Below are positions 44,670-52,763 of a DNA stretch of 64,000 bases, piece after piece (positions within the stretch are counted from its first letter, which is position 1; each line of letters opens with the position of its first letter). This stretch comes from Methylocaldum marinum (GTDB taxonomy: Bacteria > Pseudomonadota > Gammaproteobacteria > Methylococcales > Methylococcaceae): contig NZ_AP017928.1 of the NCBI RefSeq assembly GCF_003584645.1, forward strand, positions 2,580,395 to 2,644,394. Reading direction: 5' to 3'. Both the position numbers and the translations under genes were made by a program. The notes under the pieces were generated by a model. The model did no database searches. It saw only the letters and a list, made by a program, of their open reading frames with translations, and was not told where the DNA came from.

Positions 44670-45436
44670 TTCATCCTACAGCTATTATCGATCCGTCCTG
44701 TGAGCTAGCGAACGATGTCAGCATAGGTGCCTATGCCATCATCGGATCCGATGTTCGAATCGATTCCGGCACTGAAATCGGTCCTCACACGGTAATCAAA
44801 GGACCGAGTCGTATCGGAAAACACAACCGGATCTTTCAGTTCGCATCTGTCGGCGAAGACCCGCAAGATAAGAAATACCACGGTGAAGTCACCTATCTCG
44901 AGATCGGTGACCGCAACGTCATCCGCGAATACGTCACCATTCATCGCGGCACGGTACAAGACCAAGGGATCACCCGTATCGGCAACGACAATTTGCTGAT
45001 GGCGTACACTCACGTCGCTCATGATTGCGTCCTAGGCGACCATGTCATCATGGCCAATGCCGCTTCCCTGGCCGGTCATGTGCGAGTGGATGATTACGCC
45101 ATATTAGGGGGATTCTCGCTCGTACATCAGTTTTGCAAAATCGGCCAACATAGTTTTTCTGCAATGGGCAGCGTTATCACCCGCGACATATTGCCTTATG
45201 TCATGGTTGGCGGCTGCCCCACCAAACCCCACGGCATCAATACAGTAGGCCTGGAGAGACAAGGCTTTAGCGCGGATTCGATCCGGCAGATCAGAAAAGC
45301 CTACAAAACCGTGTACAAATCCCGCCTGAAACTCGAAGAAGCGATTCAGCAACTCGAGGAAATGATTTCCGAAACGCCGGAGATTCAAAAGATGGTGGAC
45401 TTCCTCAAACAAACCGGTCGAAGCATCATTCGCTGA
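44666..45436 (+). CDS. lpxA: UDP-N-acetylglucosamine O-acyltransferase LpxA
   Basis: A 256-residue left-handed beta-helix enzyme that adds a 3-hydroxyacyl chain to UDP-GlcNAc, the first step of lipid A synthesis. The product begins [28 protein letters not shown] and continues with hexapeptide repeats. The catalytic His lies in [18 protein letters not shown] (near 118). [41 protein letters not shown] follows, and then a helical C-terminal domain. The start is taken as TTG 44666 within the fabZ stop. A GTG at 44642 would add eight Gly-rich residues. It is followed by rnhB, not by the usual lpxB. Confidence 0.94.
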   Translation: MIHPTAIIDPSCELANDVSIGAYAIIGSDVRIDSGTEIGPHTVIKGPSRIGKHNRIFQFASVGEDPQDKKYHGEVTYLEIGDRNVIREYVTIHRGTVQDQGITRIGNDNLLMAYTHVAHDCVLGDHVIMANAASLAGHVRVDDYAILGGFSLVHQFCKIGQHSFSAMGSVITRDILPYVMVGGCPTKPHGINTVGLERQGFSADSIRQIRKAYKTVYKSRLKLEEAIQQLEEMISETPEIQKMVDFLKQTGRSIIR

Positions 45437-45471
45437 TCGCCAGCGGGCGCGCTTATTCGGAATAAAACGTC

Positions 45472-46119
45472 ATGGCTCTGATTGCCGGTTGCGACGAAGT
45501 AGGCCGCGGGTGCATTGCGGGACCCGTAGTAGCGGCGGTGGTCGTCATCGAAGATGATTTTCATGTCGCAGGACTTGCCGATTCGAAAAAGCTGAGCCCC
45601 GAGCGCCGCGAACGGCTGGCCGCTGCCATCACGACAAAAGCTCTTGCCTGGGCAATCGGCAGAGCCGAAGCAAGCGAAATCGATAGGATCAACATCCTTC
45701 AGGCATCGCTCTTGGCGATGCGCCGCGCTTTTGATGCCCTGCCGGTAAAACCGGATCTCGCCTTGGTCGACGGCAATCGATATCCCGAATTCCCATGTCC
45801 CGGCGAAGCCATTGTCGGCGGAGATGCGCGCGTACCGGCAATTTCCGCTGCATCCATATTGGCCAAGGTATTCAGGGACCGGGAAATGGGAATCCTCGAC
45901 AGCCTGCATCCCGGCTACGAACTCGGCCTCCACAAGGGCTACCCCACGGCAATCCACATCTCGCGCTTACGCGAATTGGGACCTAGCCCGGGCCATAGGC
46001 AATCTTTCGGCCCCGTGAAACGCATCAACGCACCCGCGATCCGGTTGACATCATTCAAGCTTCAGAGAAACGTCGATGGAACTTTTGGCAATCAGTCTGG
46101 CGGAACCGAAACAGGTTGA
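45472..46119 (+). CDS. rnhB: Ribonuclease HII
   Basis: A 215-residue enzyme that cuts the RNA strand of RNA-DNA hybrids and removes misincorporated ribonucleotides. The active-site motif is [22 protein letters not shown] (D-E-G-R-G, about 4-25), then [29 protein letters not shown] (third Asp) and [19 protein letters not shown] (fourth acidic residue region). The C-terminus [23 protein letters not shown] is normal, and about 20 extra residues follow. The stop at 46119 overlaps the next gene by 44 bases in another frame. It commonly sits at the end of the lpxA-lpxB block in gammaproteobacteria. Confidence 0.93.
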   Translation: MALIAGCDEVGRGCIAGPVVAAVVVIEDDFHVAGLADSKKLSPERRERLAAAITTKALAWAIGRAEASEIDRINILQASLLAMRRAFDALPVKPDLALVDGNRYPEFPCPGEAIVGGDARVPAISAASILAKVFRDREMGILDSLHPGYELGLHKGYPTAIHISRLRELGPSPGHRQSFGPVKRINAPAIRLTSFKLQRNVDGTFGNQSGGTETG

Positions 46120-46711
46120 ATACCACGGCCGCTCGATATCCACGGGGATTTACAAAGAACCCGTCGAAGGCCCTGTTAAAGTCGGCACATTCGGACTCGA
46201 AGGCGACGTCCAGGTCGACCTCAAGAATCATGGCGGCAAGGACAAAGCCATTTACGTCTATACAGTGGAAAACTACCGCTTCTGGGAACGGGAATTGAAC
46301 AAATCGTCTTTCGCCTTCGGTCAATTCGGCGAAAATTTCACCGTCAGCGGAATGCCGGACGACACCGTTCACATCGGCGACATCTTTGCGATCGGCAAGC
46401 TTGTGGTCCAAGTCACCCAACCGCGAGTCCCTTGCTTCAAGCTTGGAATCAGGATGGGCGACCCTTCGTTTGTAGATGCCTTTCTGAACTCCGGAAGAAA
46501 CGGTTTTTATTTCCGCGTCCTGGAAGAAGGCGAGGTCAATTCCGGCGATACCATCGTTCGTCTTCAGCAAGACGAAGTTCGGCTGAATATCCGGGATGCG
46601 ATGCTCGCCATCATCAAAGGGCCTCGCCAACAGGAGATCATCGAACGGGCACTCCGGATCGAGGCACTGTCGGAGTCCTGGCAGGAAAGCTTGAAAAAAA
46701 GGCGCAAGTAG
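46076..46711 (+). CDS. MOSC domain protein (YiiM-like)
   Basis: A 211-residue protein whose core is a MOSC beta-barrel (molybdenum cofactor sulfurase C-terminal-type). Motifs are [34 protein letters not shown] (about 40-75), [48 protein letters not shown], with the characteristic Cys near 121 that would bind the Mo ligand or sulfur. In E. coli YiiM/YcbX such proteins use Moco for N-hydroxy reduction. The role here is inferred. It overlaps rnhB by 44 bases and is probably co-transcribed with it. No ribosome-binding site stands out because of the overlap. Confidence 0.85.
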   Translation: MELLAISLAEPKQVEYHGRSISTGIYKEPVEGPVKVGTFGLEGDVQVDLKNHGGKDKAIYVYTVENYRFWERELNKSSFAFGQFGENFTVSGMPDDTVHIGDIFAIGKLVVQVTQPRVPCFKLGIRMGDPSFVDAFLNSGRNGFYFRVLEEGEVNSGDTIVRLQQDEVRLNIRDAMLAIIKGPRQQEIIERALRIEALSESWQESLKKRRK

Positions 46712-46887
46712 CCCGAAAGCGGCGCTTTGCGTCGCGCCCCGCCGGGATTGGATGGCCCCTTGGACGAAAACCACCCACGCAGCCCCGCGCCGCAATGTTG
46801 ATAATGGCCAGCTGAACCAGGGTAAAAAAAGTACGTACTCGGTCGTCTGCACGGCGACCTGTACGGAATCCACTGCCGTTTCCAGGA

Positions 46888-47712
46888 TTATCGGTTTTCC
46901 GCTCCCGGCTGAATCCCGTGCGCACCGTATTGCTCGAACGTGCAAGGACGCTGGGTCAAGCTGCGCCAGAGCCCCATCGGATAGAGCCCCTTAACAATCA
47001 GCTTCCAAGCCACCATGCGAGTGATTCTGAGAATATCGGTCACCGGGCGGAAATGGCTGGGACGGGCATTGCCGCGATAAACGGTACTTACCCGGACAGG
47101 CATGGCATAAAACCCCATACGAGCCGCTTCAATGAGAATTTCGCTTTCGAAAACGAAACTTCTTGCGCGGGTACAGGACAATTTCACCGAACGAATCAAG
47201 TCCGCGGGATAAACCCGAAATCCCGATTGGCTGTCTTCGATCGACTGCCCCGAAGCCCAGGCGATCCAAAAATTGGCGAAGCGGTTGGCGCGGTAGCGCG
47301 CCGACGGTATGGCCGCGCGGTTCCACAGCCGGGAACCGATTACGATATGATGCGGAAACCGGCGCGCCGCCGAAAGCAACTTGGGAATTTCGGCCGGGTC
47401 ATGCTGGGCGTCGCCGTCCATCGTCATTACGGCAGCGACATTTTGATCCCGCAATGCATGCTGCAGACCCCGCCAAAGACTGGCCGCCTTGCCCAGATTG
47501 GTGTCGTTCCGGAGCAATTCGAACTCCAGTCCGTCCAGCTCCGCGGCGGTCCCATCGGTCGAACCGTCATCCACCACGATGACACGCGGCGCGAATCGCA
47601 GCGCCGTGCTGACCACTTCTCGTATCGTCGCCGCCTCGTTGAAAGCCGGAATCACCAGGGCAAACGGCGCGTTCGAATCGAGCCCATGGGTCCCCGTTCG
47701 CTTGGAACTCAT
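46888..47712 (-). CDS. Family 2 glycosyltransferase
   Basis: A 274-residue GT2 enzyme. FALVIPAFNEAATIREVVSTAL (about 17-38) is followed by VIVVDDGSTDGTAAEL, the DDGS nucleotide-sugar motif, and VMTMDGDAQHDPAEIPKLL with the metal-binding DGDxQHDP. The segment IEDSQSGFRVYPADLI is close to the dolichyl-phosphate-mannose-synthase-like branch. The C-terminal region contains one possible helix (ITRMVAWKLIVKGLYPMGLW). The donor and acceptor cannot be determined. The start codon overlaps the stop of the FabG-like gene by four bases (ATGA), so the two are translationally coupled. Such FabG-GT2 pairs occur in aryl-polyene and other modified fatty-acid clusters, which is a possible context. Confidence 0.85.
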   Translation of the reverse strand: MSSKRTGTHGLDSNAPFALVIPAFNEAATIREVVSTALRFAPRVIVVDDGSTDGTAAELDGLEFELLRNDTNLGKAASLWRGLQHALRDQNVAAVMTMDGDAQHDPAEIPKLLSAARRFPHHIVIGSRLWNRAAIPSARYRANRFANFWIAWASGQSIEDSQSGFRVYPADLIRSVKLSCTRARSFVFESEILIEAARMGFYAMPVRVSTVYRGNARPSHFRPVTDILRITRMVAWKLIVKGLYPMGLWRSLTQRPCTFEQYGAHGIQPGAENR

Positions 47713-48434
47713 GCCATACCGCCGTTGACGGAGAATACCTGTCCGGTGATGTAGGAAGCCTTTTCCGAGGCCAGAAAGCCGACTAAATGAGCCACCTCTT
47801 CGGGCTTCCCGGCGCGCTTCATGGGCACGAGCTCTTTGATCAGCTCCGGATTGAATGTTTGTGAAACCATGGGACTTTCGATGATGCCCGGTGCCACCAC
47901 GTTCACCGAGATTCCGCGGGATGCGAGTTCGAGAGAGAGCGACCTGGAGGCGCCGATCAAGCCGGCCTTCGCCGCCGCGTAATTGACCTGCCCGCGGTTG
48001 CCCATCAAGCCGGCCACCGAGGACAAGCTGATAATGCGTCCCCATCGGGTGCGAATCATGGGCAATAGCAACGGCTGGGTTACGTTGTAAAAACCGGTCA
48101 ATGAAACCTCGATAACGTTCCGCCATTGATCCGGGCGCATGCCGGCCAATGGAGCGTCGTCATGGATACCGGCGTTATTCACCAATACCTGGATCGGACC
48201 CGATGCCAGAAGCGCCTCCAACACCCGCTTCGCGGAATCGCCATCGGTCACATCGAAGAAGACCGTTTCCGCCGATCCGCCTCGAGCCCGGATATCTTTC
48301 ACCACGCTATCGGCCGCGCTCCGGCTTCCGAAGCCGTGTACGATCACATGGAAGCCGTCATTGGCCAGCTGTCGCGAGATCGCACCACCTATCGCTCCGC
48401 TGCCGCCCGTTACCAACGCTCGAATCATCGACAA
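47709..48434 (-). CDS. 3-oxoacyl-ACP reductase FabG-like
   Basis: A 241-residue short-chain dehydrogenase. The NADP loop is ALVTGGSGAIGGAISRQLANDGF (about 6-28), then VLVNNAGIHDDAPLAGM (NNAG motif), the catalytic SLSSVAGLMGNRGQVNYAAAKAGLIG (Ser...Tyr-x3-Lys), and the C-terminus SYITGQVFSVNGGMA. Overall it resembles the FabG paralogues of aryl-polyene or polyunsaturated acyl clusters more than the housekeeping FabG, as remembered, but the substrate is not established. It is first in a two-gene minus-strand unit with the glycosyltransferase and divergent from a phosphopantetheinyl transferase. Confidence 0.82.
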   Translation of the reverse strand: MSMIRALVTGGSGAIGGAISRQLANDGFHVIVHGFGSRSAADSVVKDIRARGGSAETVFFDVTDGDSAKRVLEALLASGPIQVLVNNAGIHDDAPLAGMRPDQWRNVIEVSLTGFYNVTQPLLLPMIRTRWGRIISLSSVAGLMGNRGQVNYAAAKAGLIGASRSLSLELASRGISVNVVAPGIIESPMVSQTFNPELIKELVPMKRAGKPEEVAHLVGFLASEKASYITGQVFSVNGGMA

Positions 48435-48711
48435 AACCGCGCTGCCCCAAAATCCCGGCTCAACCGAGACTCCATCCGGTGTGGACTCATTTTTCGCTTA
48501 TTTTCGCTTTACATTAAAATCTCGGGATTCGAATCGCGCACCTGCGTCTAAGCAGACAACCGACTCGCGAAACGAGGTGCGAATTTTAAGTTTTGCCGGC
48601 CCTGAAAGCCACCCTCGATTGCCCTCCGAGAAGACGCGACCGGCTGTGTTACGCCAGCACGATTCGAAACCGTTGCAAACCGACTTGCGCCTCTTGTCCG
48701 CCCAATTGCAG

Positions 48712-49449
48712 ATGATGAACTTCAGGCTTGCTCCATTTGAGTCTCCTAAAGATACGGAAATCCACATTTGGCACTTGGATCTTGCCGTTACCATCGTCGA
48801 TCGCGATGCCTTTTGGAGGGTGCTCGCCCCCGCCGAACGTGAGCGCTGCTCGCAATTTCGCTCCGATCTCCACCGGCACCGCTTTCTTGCCACGCAAGGG
48901 GCATTGCGATGTCTGCTATCTCGTTATATCGGAATCGCCCCGGATGCTATCCGGTTCGAACGCAACCCACACGGCAAACCGCGGCTGGCCGAGACTGAAC
49001 CCGACTGCGGACTGGTTTTCAATGTTTCCCACTCGGGAGACCAGGCTCTCTTCGCGGTGGGCGTGGACTTGCCGCTCGGGGTCGATCTCGAAATCCGGCG
49101 CCCGCTCACACACATCGAAGGACTGGCGGAACGCTGTTTTGCTCCGCAAGAACGGGAGCGCTGGTATGCGCTGCCCCCCACTCGCCGTTTGGCCGCATTT
49201 TTCGATGTCTGGACGCGCAAGGAAGCGTTCATGAAAGCCGTTGGAAGAGGTCTGGGACTCGGGCTTACCCGATGCGTGCTCGCTGCCGACGAAAACCCGC
49301 GCTGGGAAACGATTCCGGACTCTTGCGGCAGGCCCGATGAATGGTTGCTTCGAGATCTGGATCTCGCCGAAAACGTCAGCGCCACGCTCTGCGCACGAGC
49401 ACCGAACATTCACTGGCAACTAAGGGATATCGAGCAAGCTCTGAAGTGA
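48712..49449 (+). CDS. 4'-phosphopantetheinyl transferase superfamily protein (Sfp-type)
   Basis: A 245-residue Sfp/HetI-type PPTase. It has the early WHLDL motif, RERCSQFRSDLHRHRFLATQGALRCLLSRY (about 45-74), PHGKPRLAE, FNVSHSGDQALFAVG, the metal-binding GVDLEIRRP (Asp and Glu, near 125) and the late FFDVWTRKEAFMKAVGRGLGLGL (W..KEA..K, near 165). It attaches phosphopantetheine to a carrier protein. The proximity of a FabG-like gene suggests an acyl or polyketide carrier protein elsewhere. ATG 48712 or 48715 is chosen by similarity; the frame stays open far upstream without support. No strong ribosome-binding site is seen. Confidence 0.85.
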   Translation: MMNFRLAPFESPKDTEIHIWHLDLAVTIVDRDAFWRVLAPAERERCSQFRSDLHRHRFLATQGALRCLLSRYIGIAPDAIRFERNPHGKPRLAETEPDCGLVFNVSHSGDQALFAVGVDLPLGVDLEIRRPLTHIEGLAERCFAPQERERWYALPPTRRLAAFFDVWTRKEAFMKAVGRGLGLGLTRCVLAADENPRWETIPDSCGRPDEWLLRDLDLAENVSATLCARAPNIHWQLRDIEQALK

Positions 49450-49566
49450 AACGCGCGACTTCGTCATTACGACTGCGTGATTTCTTGAATCAAGAACGGA
49501 CTTTTCAGACAGCAAAACCCTGACGTATCATCCGAGTGCACTTCAACCTTACCCCAAGATACGATT

Positions 49567-50013
49567 ATGCAACAGATCATCCGGTTTCCGCCTCCCGTAA
49601 TCGCCTTGGCACTCGTCGGCCTGGGTTTAAGTTTGAGTCCTTTAACCCCTGCGTTCCTTTACTTTCAAATATCCAGCCTGGGATTCATATTGATCGCCGT
49701 AGGCATTGCCACAAGCGCCTCGGCGCTTTTCCAGTTCCGGCTCGTCGGTACCACCTTCGTACCCACTGGCAATCCCACGGCGCTAGCCAAAGAGGGCCCC
49801 TACTGCTGGACCCGTAATCCCATGTATCTGGGAGTGCTGACGGCATTGGCCGGTTTCGCCTTTCTCGTCGGCTCGCTGTCGATGTTTATAGCGCCGCTCG
49901 GGTTCTTTTTCGCGATCGACCGGCATTTTATTCCGTACGAAGAAACCAAATTGGCCGGTCAGTTTGCCGAAAACTATCTGGACTACCTACGCCGGGTTCC
50001 GCGCTGGCTCTAG
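49567..50013 (+). CDS. Isoprenylcysteine carboxyl methyltransferase-like membrane protein
   Basis: A 148-residue membrane protein with four hydrophobic helices (VIALALVGLGLSLSP, ISSLGFILIAVGIA, MYLGVLTALAGFAFLVG, SMFIAPLGFFFAI). It carries the ICMT/PEMT signature: TALAKEGPYCWTRNPMYLGVL (usual G.Y..tRNPmYlg, about 72-90), then FIPYEETKLAGQFAENYLDYLRRVPRWL, the conserved E.....f...Y..Y...V.R at the C-terminus. Members methylate lipid or small hydrophobic substrates with SAM; the substrate is unknown. The gene lies between the PPTase and the hpnH terminator and may follow the PPTase in the same transcript (118-base gap). Confidence 0.82.
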   Translation: MQQIIRFPPPVIALALVGLGLSLSPLTPAFLYFQISSLGFILIAVGIATSASALFQFRLVGTTFVPTGNPTALAKEGPYCWTRNPMYLGVLTALAGFAFLVGSLSMFIAPLGFFFAIDRHFIPYEETKLAGQFAENYLDYLRRVPRWL

Positions 50014-50090
50014 GGGGATATGCGGGAACCAAGCAGCCTAAGGCAGGCGCCTTCTACGCTTAGTCGCAGGGACATCCGGAACGCGGAACG

Positions 50091-50129
50091 CAAAAGGCCG
50101 GCGGAAGGCTCCCGCCCATGCCGCCGGCC
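50091..50129 (-). terminator. Intrinsic terminator of hpnH
   Basis: On the minus strand a perfect 9-bp GC stem (arms at 50121-50129 and 50096-50104, sequence GGCCGGCGG/CCGCCGGCC) with a 16-base loop is followed by TTTTG (50091-50095). It lies 17 bases after the hpnH stop, which is the expected place for a Rho-independent terminator. Confidence 0.8.
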
Positions 50130-50145
50130 ATGCAAGCGAAACCAA

Positions 50146-51252
50146 TTAGTCTACGGCGTGGATGCGAATCGCCGGCCTCGTCTTTGCGCCAACCGTATCG
50201 GCATCGTATTCCGGGACTGGTTCCGGCGCCATCGGGCCATCGGTCCGCGGACCGAACAGGGCGACCCATGCCGCTTTCAATGGGTTTTTCACGGCATCTT
50301 CCACGGCACTCGCCTCATATCCGCAATGGGCCATGCAGTTGGCGCACTTCGGGTTCTTCGAGTTACCGTATTTTTGCCAGGGAGTTTCTTCCATCAATGC
50401 CTTGAACGATGGCGCATAGCCCTCGTCGACCAACAAATAGCAGGGCTTCTGCCAGCCGAATATGTTGCGCGTGGGATTGCCCCAGGGCGTACAGTTGTAA
50501 CCTTGGTTGCCGGCGAGGAAATCCAGGTACAGACTTGAATGGTTCAGCTTCCACTTGCGGCCGCGGCCCAGCTTGAATACCTTGCGAAACAATTCCTTGC
50601 TATCGCGCATCTTGATGAAGATATCCTGCGCCGGCGCGTGCTCGTAGCTGAATCCCGGCGCGATGGTGGTGCCTTCGACTCCGAGTTTCTTGCAATAATC
50701 AAGGAAGGCCGCGATTTCTTCGGCGTTCTCGCCCTGGAACAGGGTGCAATTGATGGTGACGCGGAATCCGCGTGAAATCGCCATTTCCACGGCTTCAGCG
50801 GCGCGATCGAACACGCCCTTCTGGCACACCGAAGCGTCGTGGCGTTCCCGATTGCCGTCCAGATGGATCGAGAACGTGAGATACGGAGAAGGTTTGTAAT
50901 CGTCGATACGCTTCTTCAACAGCAGCGCGTTCGTGCAGAGATAAACGTATTTCTTGCGCTGAATGATGCCTTCGACAATCTGCGGCAGTTCCTTGTGCAA
51001 CAGCGGTTCGCCGCCGGCTATGGAAACGATGGGGGCACCGCACTCGTCCACGGACGCCAAGCATTCGTCGATGCTGAGTCGGCGATTAAGGATTTCATCG
51101 GGATAATCGATCTTGCCGCATCCGGCACAGGCCAAATTGCAGCGGAACAGAGGTTCAAGCATCAACACCAAGGGATAACGTTTGTTTCCTTTAAACTTTT
51201 GTTGTAAAAGATACTTGGCCACACTCAGTTGTTGCCTTATTGGAACGCTCAT
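50146..51252 (-). CDS. hpnH: Adenosyl-hopene transferase HpnH (radical SAM)
   Basis: A 368-residue radical SAM enzyme joining adenosine to diploptene, giving adenosylhopane, the first side-chain step in bacteriohopanepolyol synthesis. The 4Fe-4S motif CNLACAGC (C-x3-C-x2-C, Cys 38, 42, 45) is followed by SIAGGEPLLHKELPQIV (GGEP motif) and YVYLCTNALLL. The C-terminal extension is HpnH-specific, with QKPCYLLVDEGYAPSFKALMEETPWQKYG and NPKCANCMAHCGYEASAV, extra cysteines that may bind a second cluster or zinc. It is transcribed away from the squalene synthase/shc operon across a 428-base divergent region, and has its own terminator. Confidence 0.95.
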   Translation of the reverse strand: MSVPIRQQLSVAKYLLQQKFKGNKRYPLVLMLEPLFRCNLACAGCGKIDYPDEILNRRLSIDECLASVDECGAPIVSIAGGEPLLHKELPQIVEGIIQRKKYVYLCTNALLLKKRIDDYKPSPYLTFSIHLDGNRERHDASVCQKGVFDRAAEAVEMAISRGFRVTINCTLFQGENAEEIAAFLDYCKKLGVEGTTIAPGFSYEHAPAQDIFIKMRDSKELFRKVFKLGRGRKWKLNHSSLYLDFLAGNQGYNCTPWGNPTRNIFGWQKPCYLLVDEGYAPSFKALMEETPWQKYGNSKNPKCANCMAHCGYEASAVEDAVKNPLKAAWVALFGPRTDGPMAPEPVPEYDADTVGAKTRPAIRIHAVD

Positions 51253-51679
51253 TCACCTTCCCCCGATTTGACAAGTTCGATTCATTTCAGATTAGCCTGT
51301 GTTCGTGTTGTCGGCACAACGTGCACGGCGCCGCAGACTATAAACCATAACTAATTTCCTGACCAATACGCTTTGGAATTTGCTGGAACGCCCGTCAGTT
51401 CGATGGACAGGCTTATTTCGGGTTGGTCCGAACTTCATATTTATGCAACATCCTAGCTTGTAGTTGTATTTTCCTCAACTAAATTTCGTTAAAATACAAC
51501 ACACCTTGACGATTAAGGCAATACGGCTAGAATCTGCGGCTTTCCCAGCGAAACGTTGCTGCCTTATCTCAAGATGAACTGGCCGGAACATCGCATCTAG
51601 AAACTGGTTGGAATTTCAGAACTTGAACGGAGCAACTCTCGTCCGCGCGAGCGGAAGCCTTTCCTCTGAACAGGAGGTT
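51253..51679. promoter_or_regulatory. Divergent control region between hpnH and the squalene synthase operon
   Basis: This 427-base AT-rich region must drive hpnH to the left and the hopanoid operon to the right. Rightward, a promoter TTGACG (51506-51511), 16 bases, TAGAAT (51528-51533) is visible. Immediately upstream lies an inverted repeat (next entry). No clear leftward promoter was resolved. The predicted rightward leader is about 140 bases to the ATG at 51680. Confidence 0.6.
51463..51500. promoter_or_regulatory. 10-bp perfect inverted repeat upstream of the hopanoid operon promoter
   Basis: GTTGTATTTT (51463-51472) is perfectly inverted as AAAATACAAC (51491-51500), with an 18-base spacer. 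It ends five bases before the -35. The half-site spacing (28 bases centre to centre, nearly three helical turns) suits a dimeric regulator binding both arms on one face. A smaller overlapping palindrome TAGTTG/CAACTA lies at 51461-51481. Confidence 0.55.
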
Positions 51680-52729
51680 ATGGGCGACGATGACGCCTTA
51701 CAGTCCCACCTGCTGGATGGCGTTTCCCGCACTTTTGCGCTCACCATTCCGCAATTGCCGCCGGTCTTGGCCAAACCGGTATCCAATGCTTATTTGTTAT
51801 GCCGCATCATCGATACGATCGAAGATGAAACGGCGCTCGCGTCCCCGGACAAACGCCGGTTCTGCCAACAGTTCGTGCGAGTGGTTCAGGGCCGCGAAGC
51901 CGCCGAACCGCTTCGGGACGAGCTCGGCCCTCGCCTTTCGGAAAGCACCAGTCCCGCCGAGCACGAACTGATCCATCTGATTCCCAGAGTCATCGCCATT
52001 ACCCACCGCTTCGATCCACCGCAGCGGGAAGCCTTGGCGACCTGTGTCGAAATTATGGCGAAAGGTATGGCGGAGTTCCAGGACCGGGACTTGCGTTACG
52101 GCCTCTCGAACATGGACGAAATGAGCGACTACTGTTATTACGTGGCCGGCGTGGTGGGAGAAATGCTGACCAAGCTCTTCTGTCACTACTCCCCCGAGAT
52201 AGCCGCCCATCGCGAAGAAATGATGAAGCTGGCGGTATCGTTCGGCCAGGGGCTGCAAATGACCAACATCCTAAAGGACCTTTGGGATGACCATTCACGC
52301 GGCGTTTGCTGGCTCCCGCGCGACACTTTCGAGCAATACGGATTCGATTTGCGCGAACTCAAACCGAATCACGACAACCCCAGATTCTGCGAGGGGTTCA
52401 GGCAATTGGTCGGGATTGCACACGGCCACCTGAGAAACGCGCTCGCCTATACCTTGTACATACCCGCCCGTGAAACGGGCCTTCGCGAGTTTTGTCTTTG
52501 GGCTCTCGGGATGGCGGTGCTAACCCTGCGCAAAATCAACAAGAACCTAGATTTCAGCGACTCTGCTCAGGTCAAAATCACACGTCGGGCCGTAAAAGCG
52601 ACCGTTTTCACGAGTCGCCTGCTGCGTTCCAGCAATAGTCTGCTCAACGCCGCATTTTACCTTGCCGGATTCGGCTTGCCGCGCGGCAGCAATCGGCTCC
52701 CGGGCTCCGGCCACCGCACCGACACGTGA
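51680..52729 (+). CDS. Squalene synthase-type squalene/phytoene synthase
   Basis: A 349-residue trans-isoprenyl synthase. SRTFALTIPQLPPVLAKPVSNAYLLCRIIDTIEDE holds the first aspartate-rich motif (DTIEDE, near 54). QMTNILKDLWDDHSRGVCWLP holds the second (DLWDD, near 195), and YCYYVAGVVGEMLTKLF fits the active site. The C-terminus resembles farnesyl-diphosphate farnesyltransferases, so it condenses two farnesyl diphosphates to squalene, feeding Shc. The HpnC/HpnD pair used by many hopanoid producers is not seen here. I chose ATG 51680, which has AGGAGG only two bases away. A TTG at 51608 would add 24 residues with no ribosome-binding site. It is followed by shc after 34 bases. Confidence 0.88.
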   Translation: MGDDDALQSHLLDGVSRTFALTIPQLPPVLAKPVSNAYLLCRIIDTIEDETALASPDKRRFCQQFVRVVQGREAAEPLRDELGPRLSESTSPAEHELIHLIPRVIAITHRFDPPQREALATCVEIMAKGMAEFQDRDLRYGLSNMDEMSDYCYYVAGVVGEMLTKLFCHYSPEIAAHREEMMKLAVSFGQGLQMTNILKDLWDDHSRGVCWLPRDTFEQYGFDLRELKPNHDNPRFCEGFRQLVGIAHGHLRNALAYTLYIPARETGLREFCLWALGMAVLTLRKINKNLDFSDSAQVKITRRAVKATVFTSRLLRSSNSLLNAAFYLAGFGLPRGSNRLPGSGHRTDT

Positions 52730-52763
52730 AAAGCCAACTACTTTAATAGGGGATTCCTTGCTC

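Noticed and set aside
51608..51679. TTG start for squalene synthase
   Set aside because: It lacks a ribosome-binding site and adds 24 residues without family similarity; ATG 51680 has AGGAGG just upstream, though its spacing is short.
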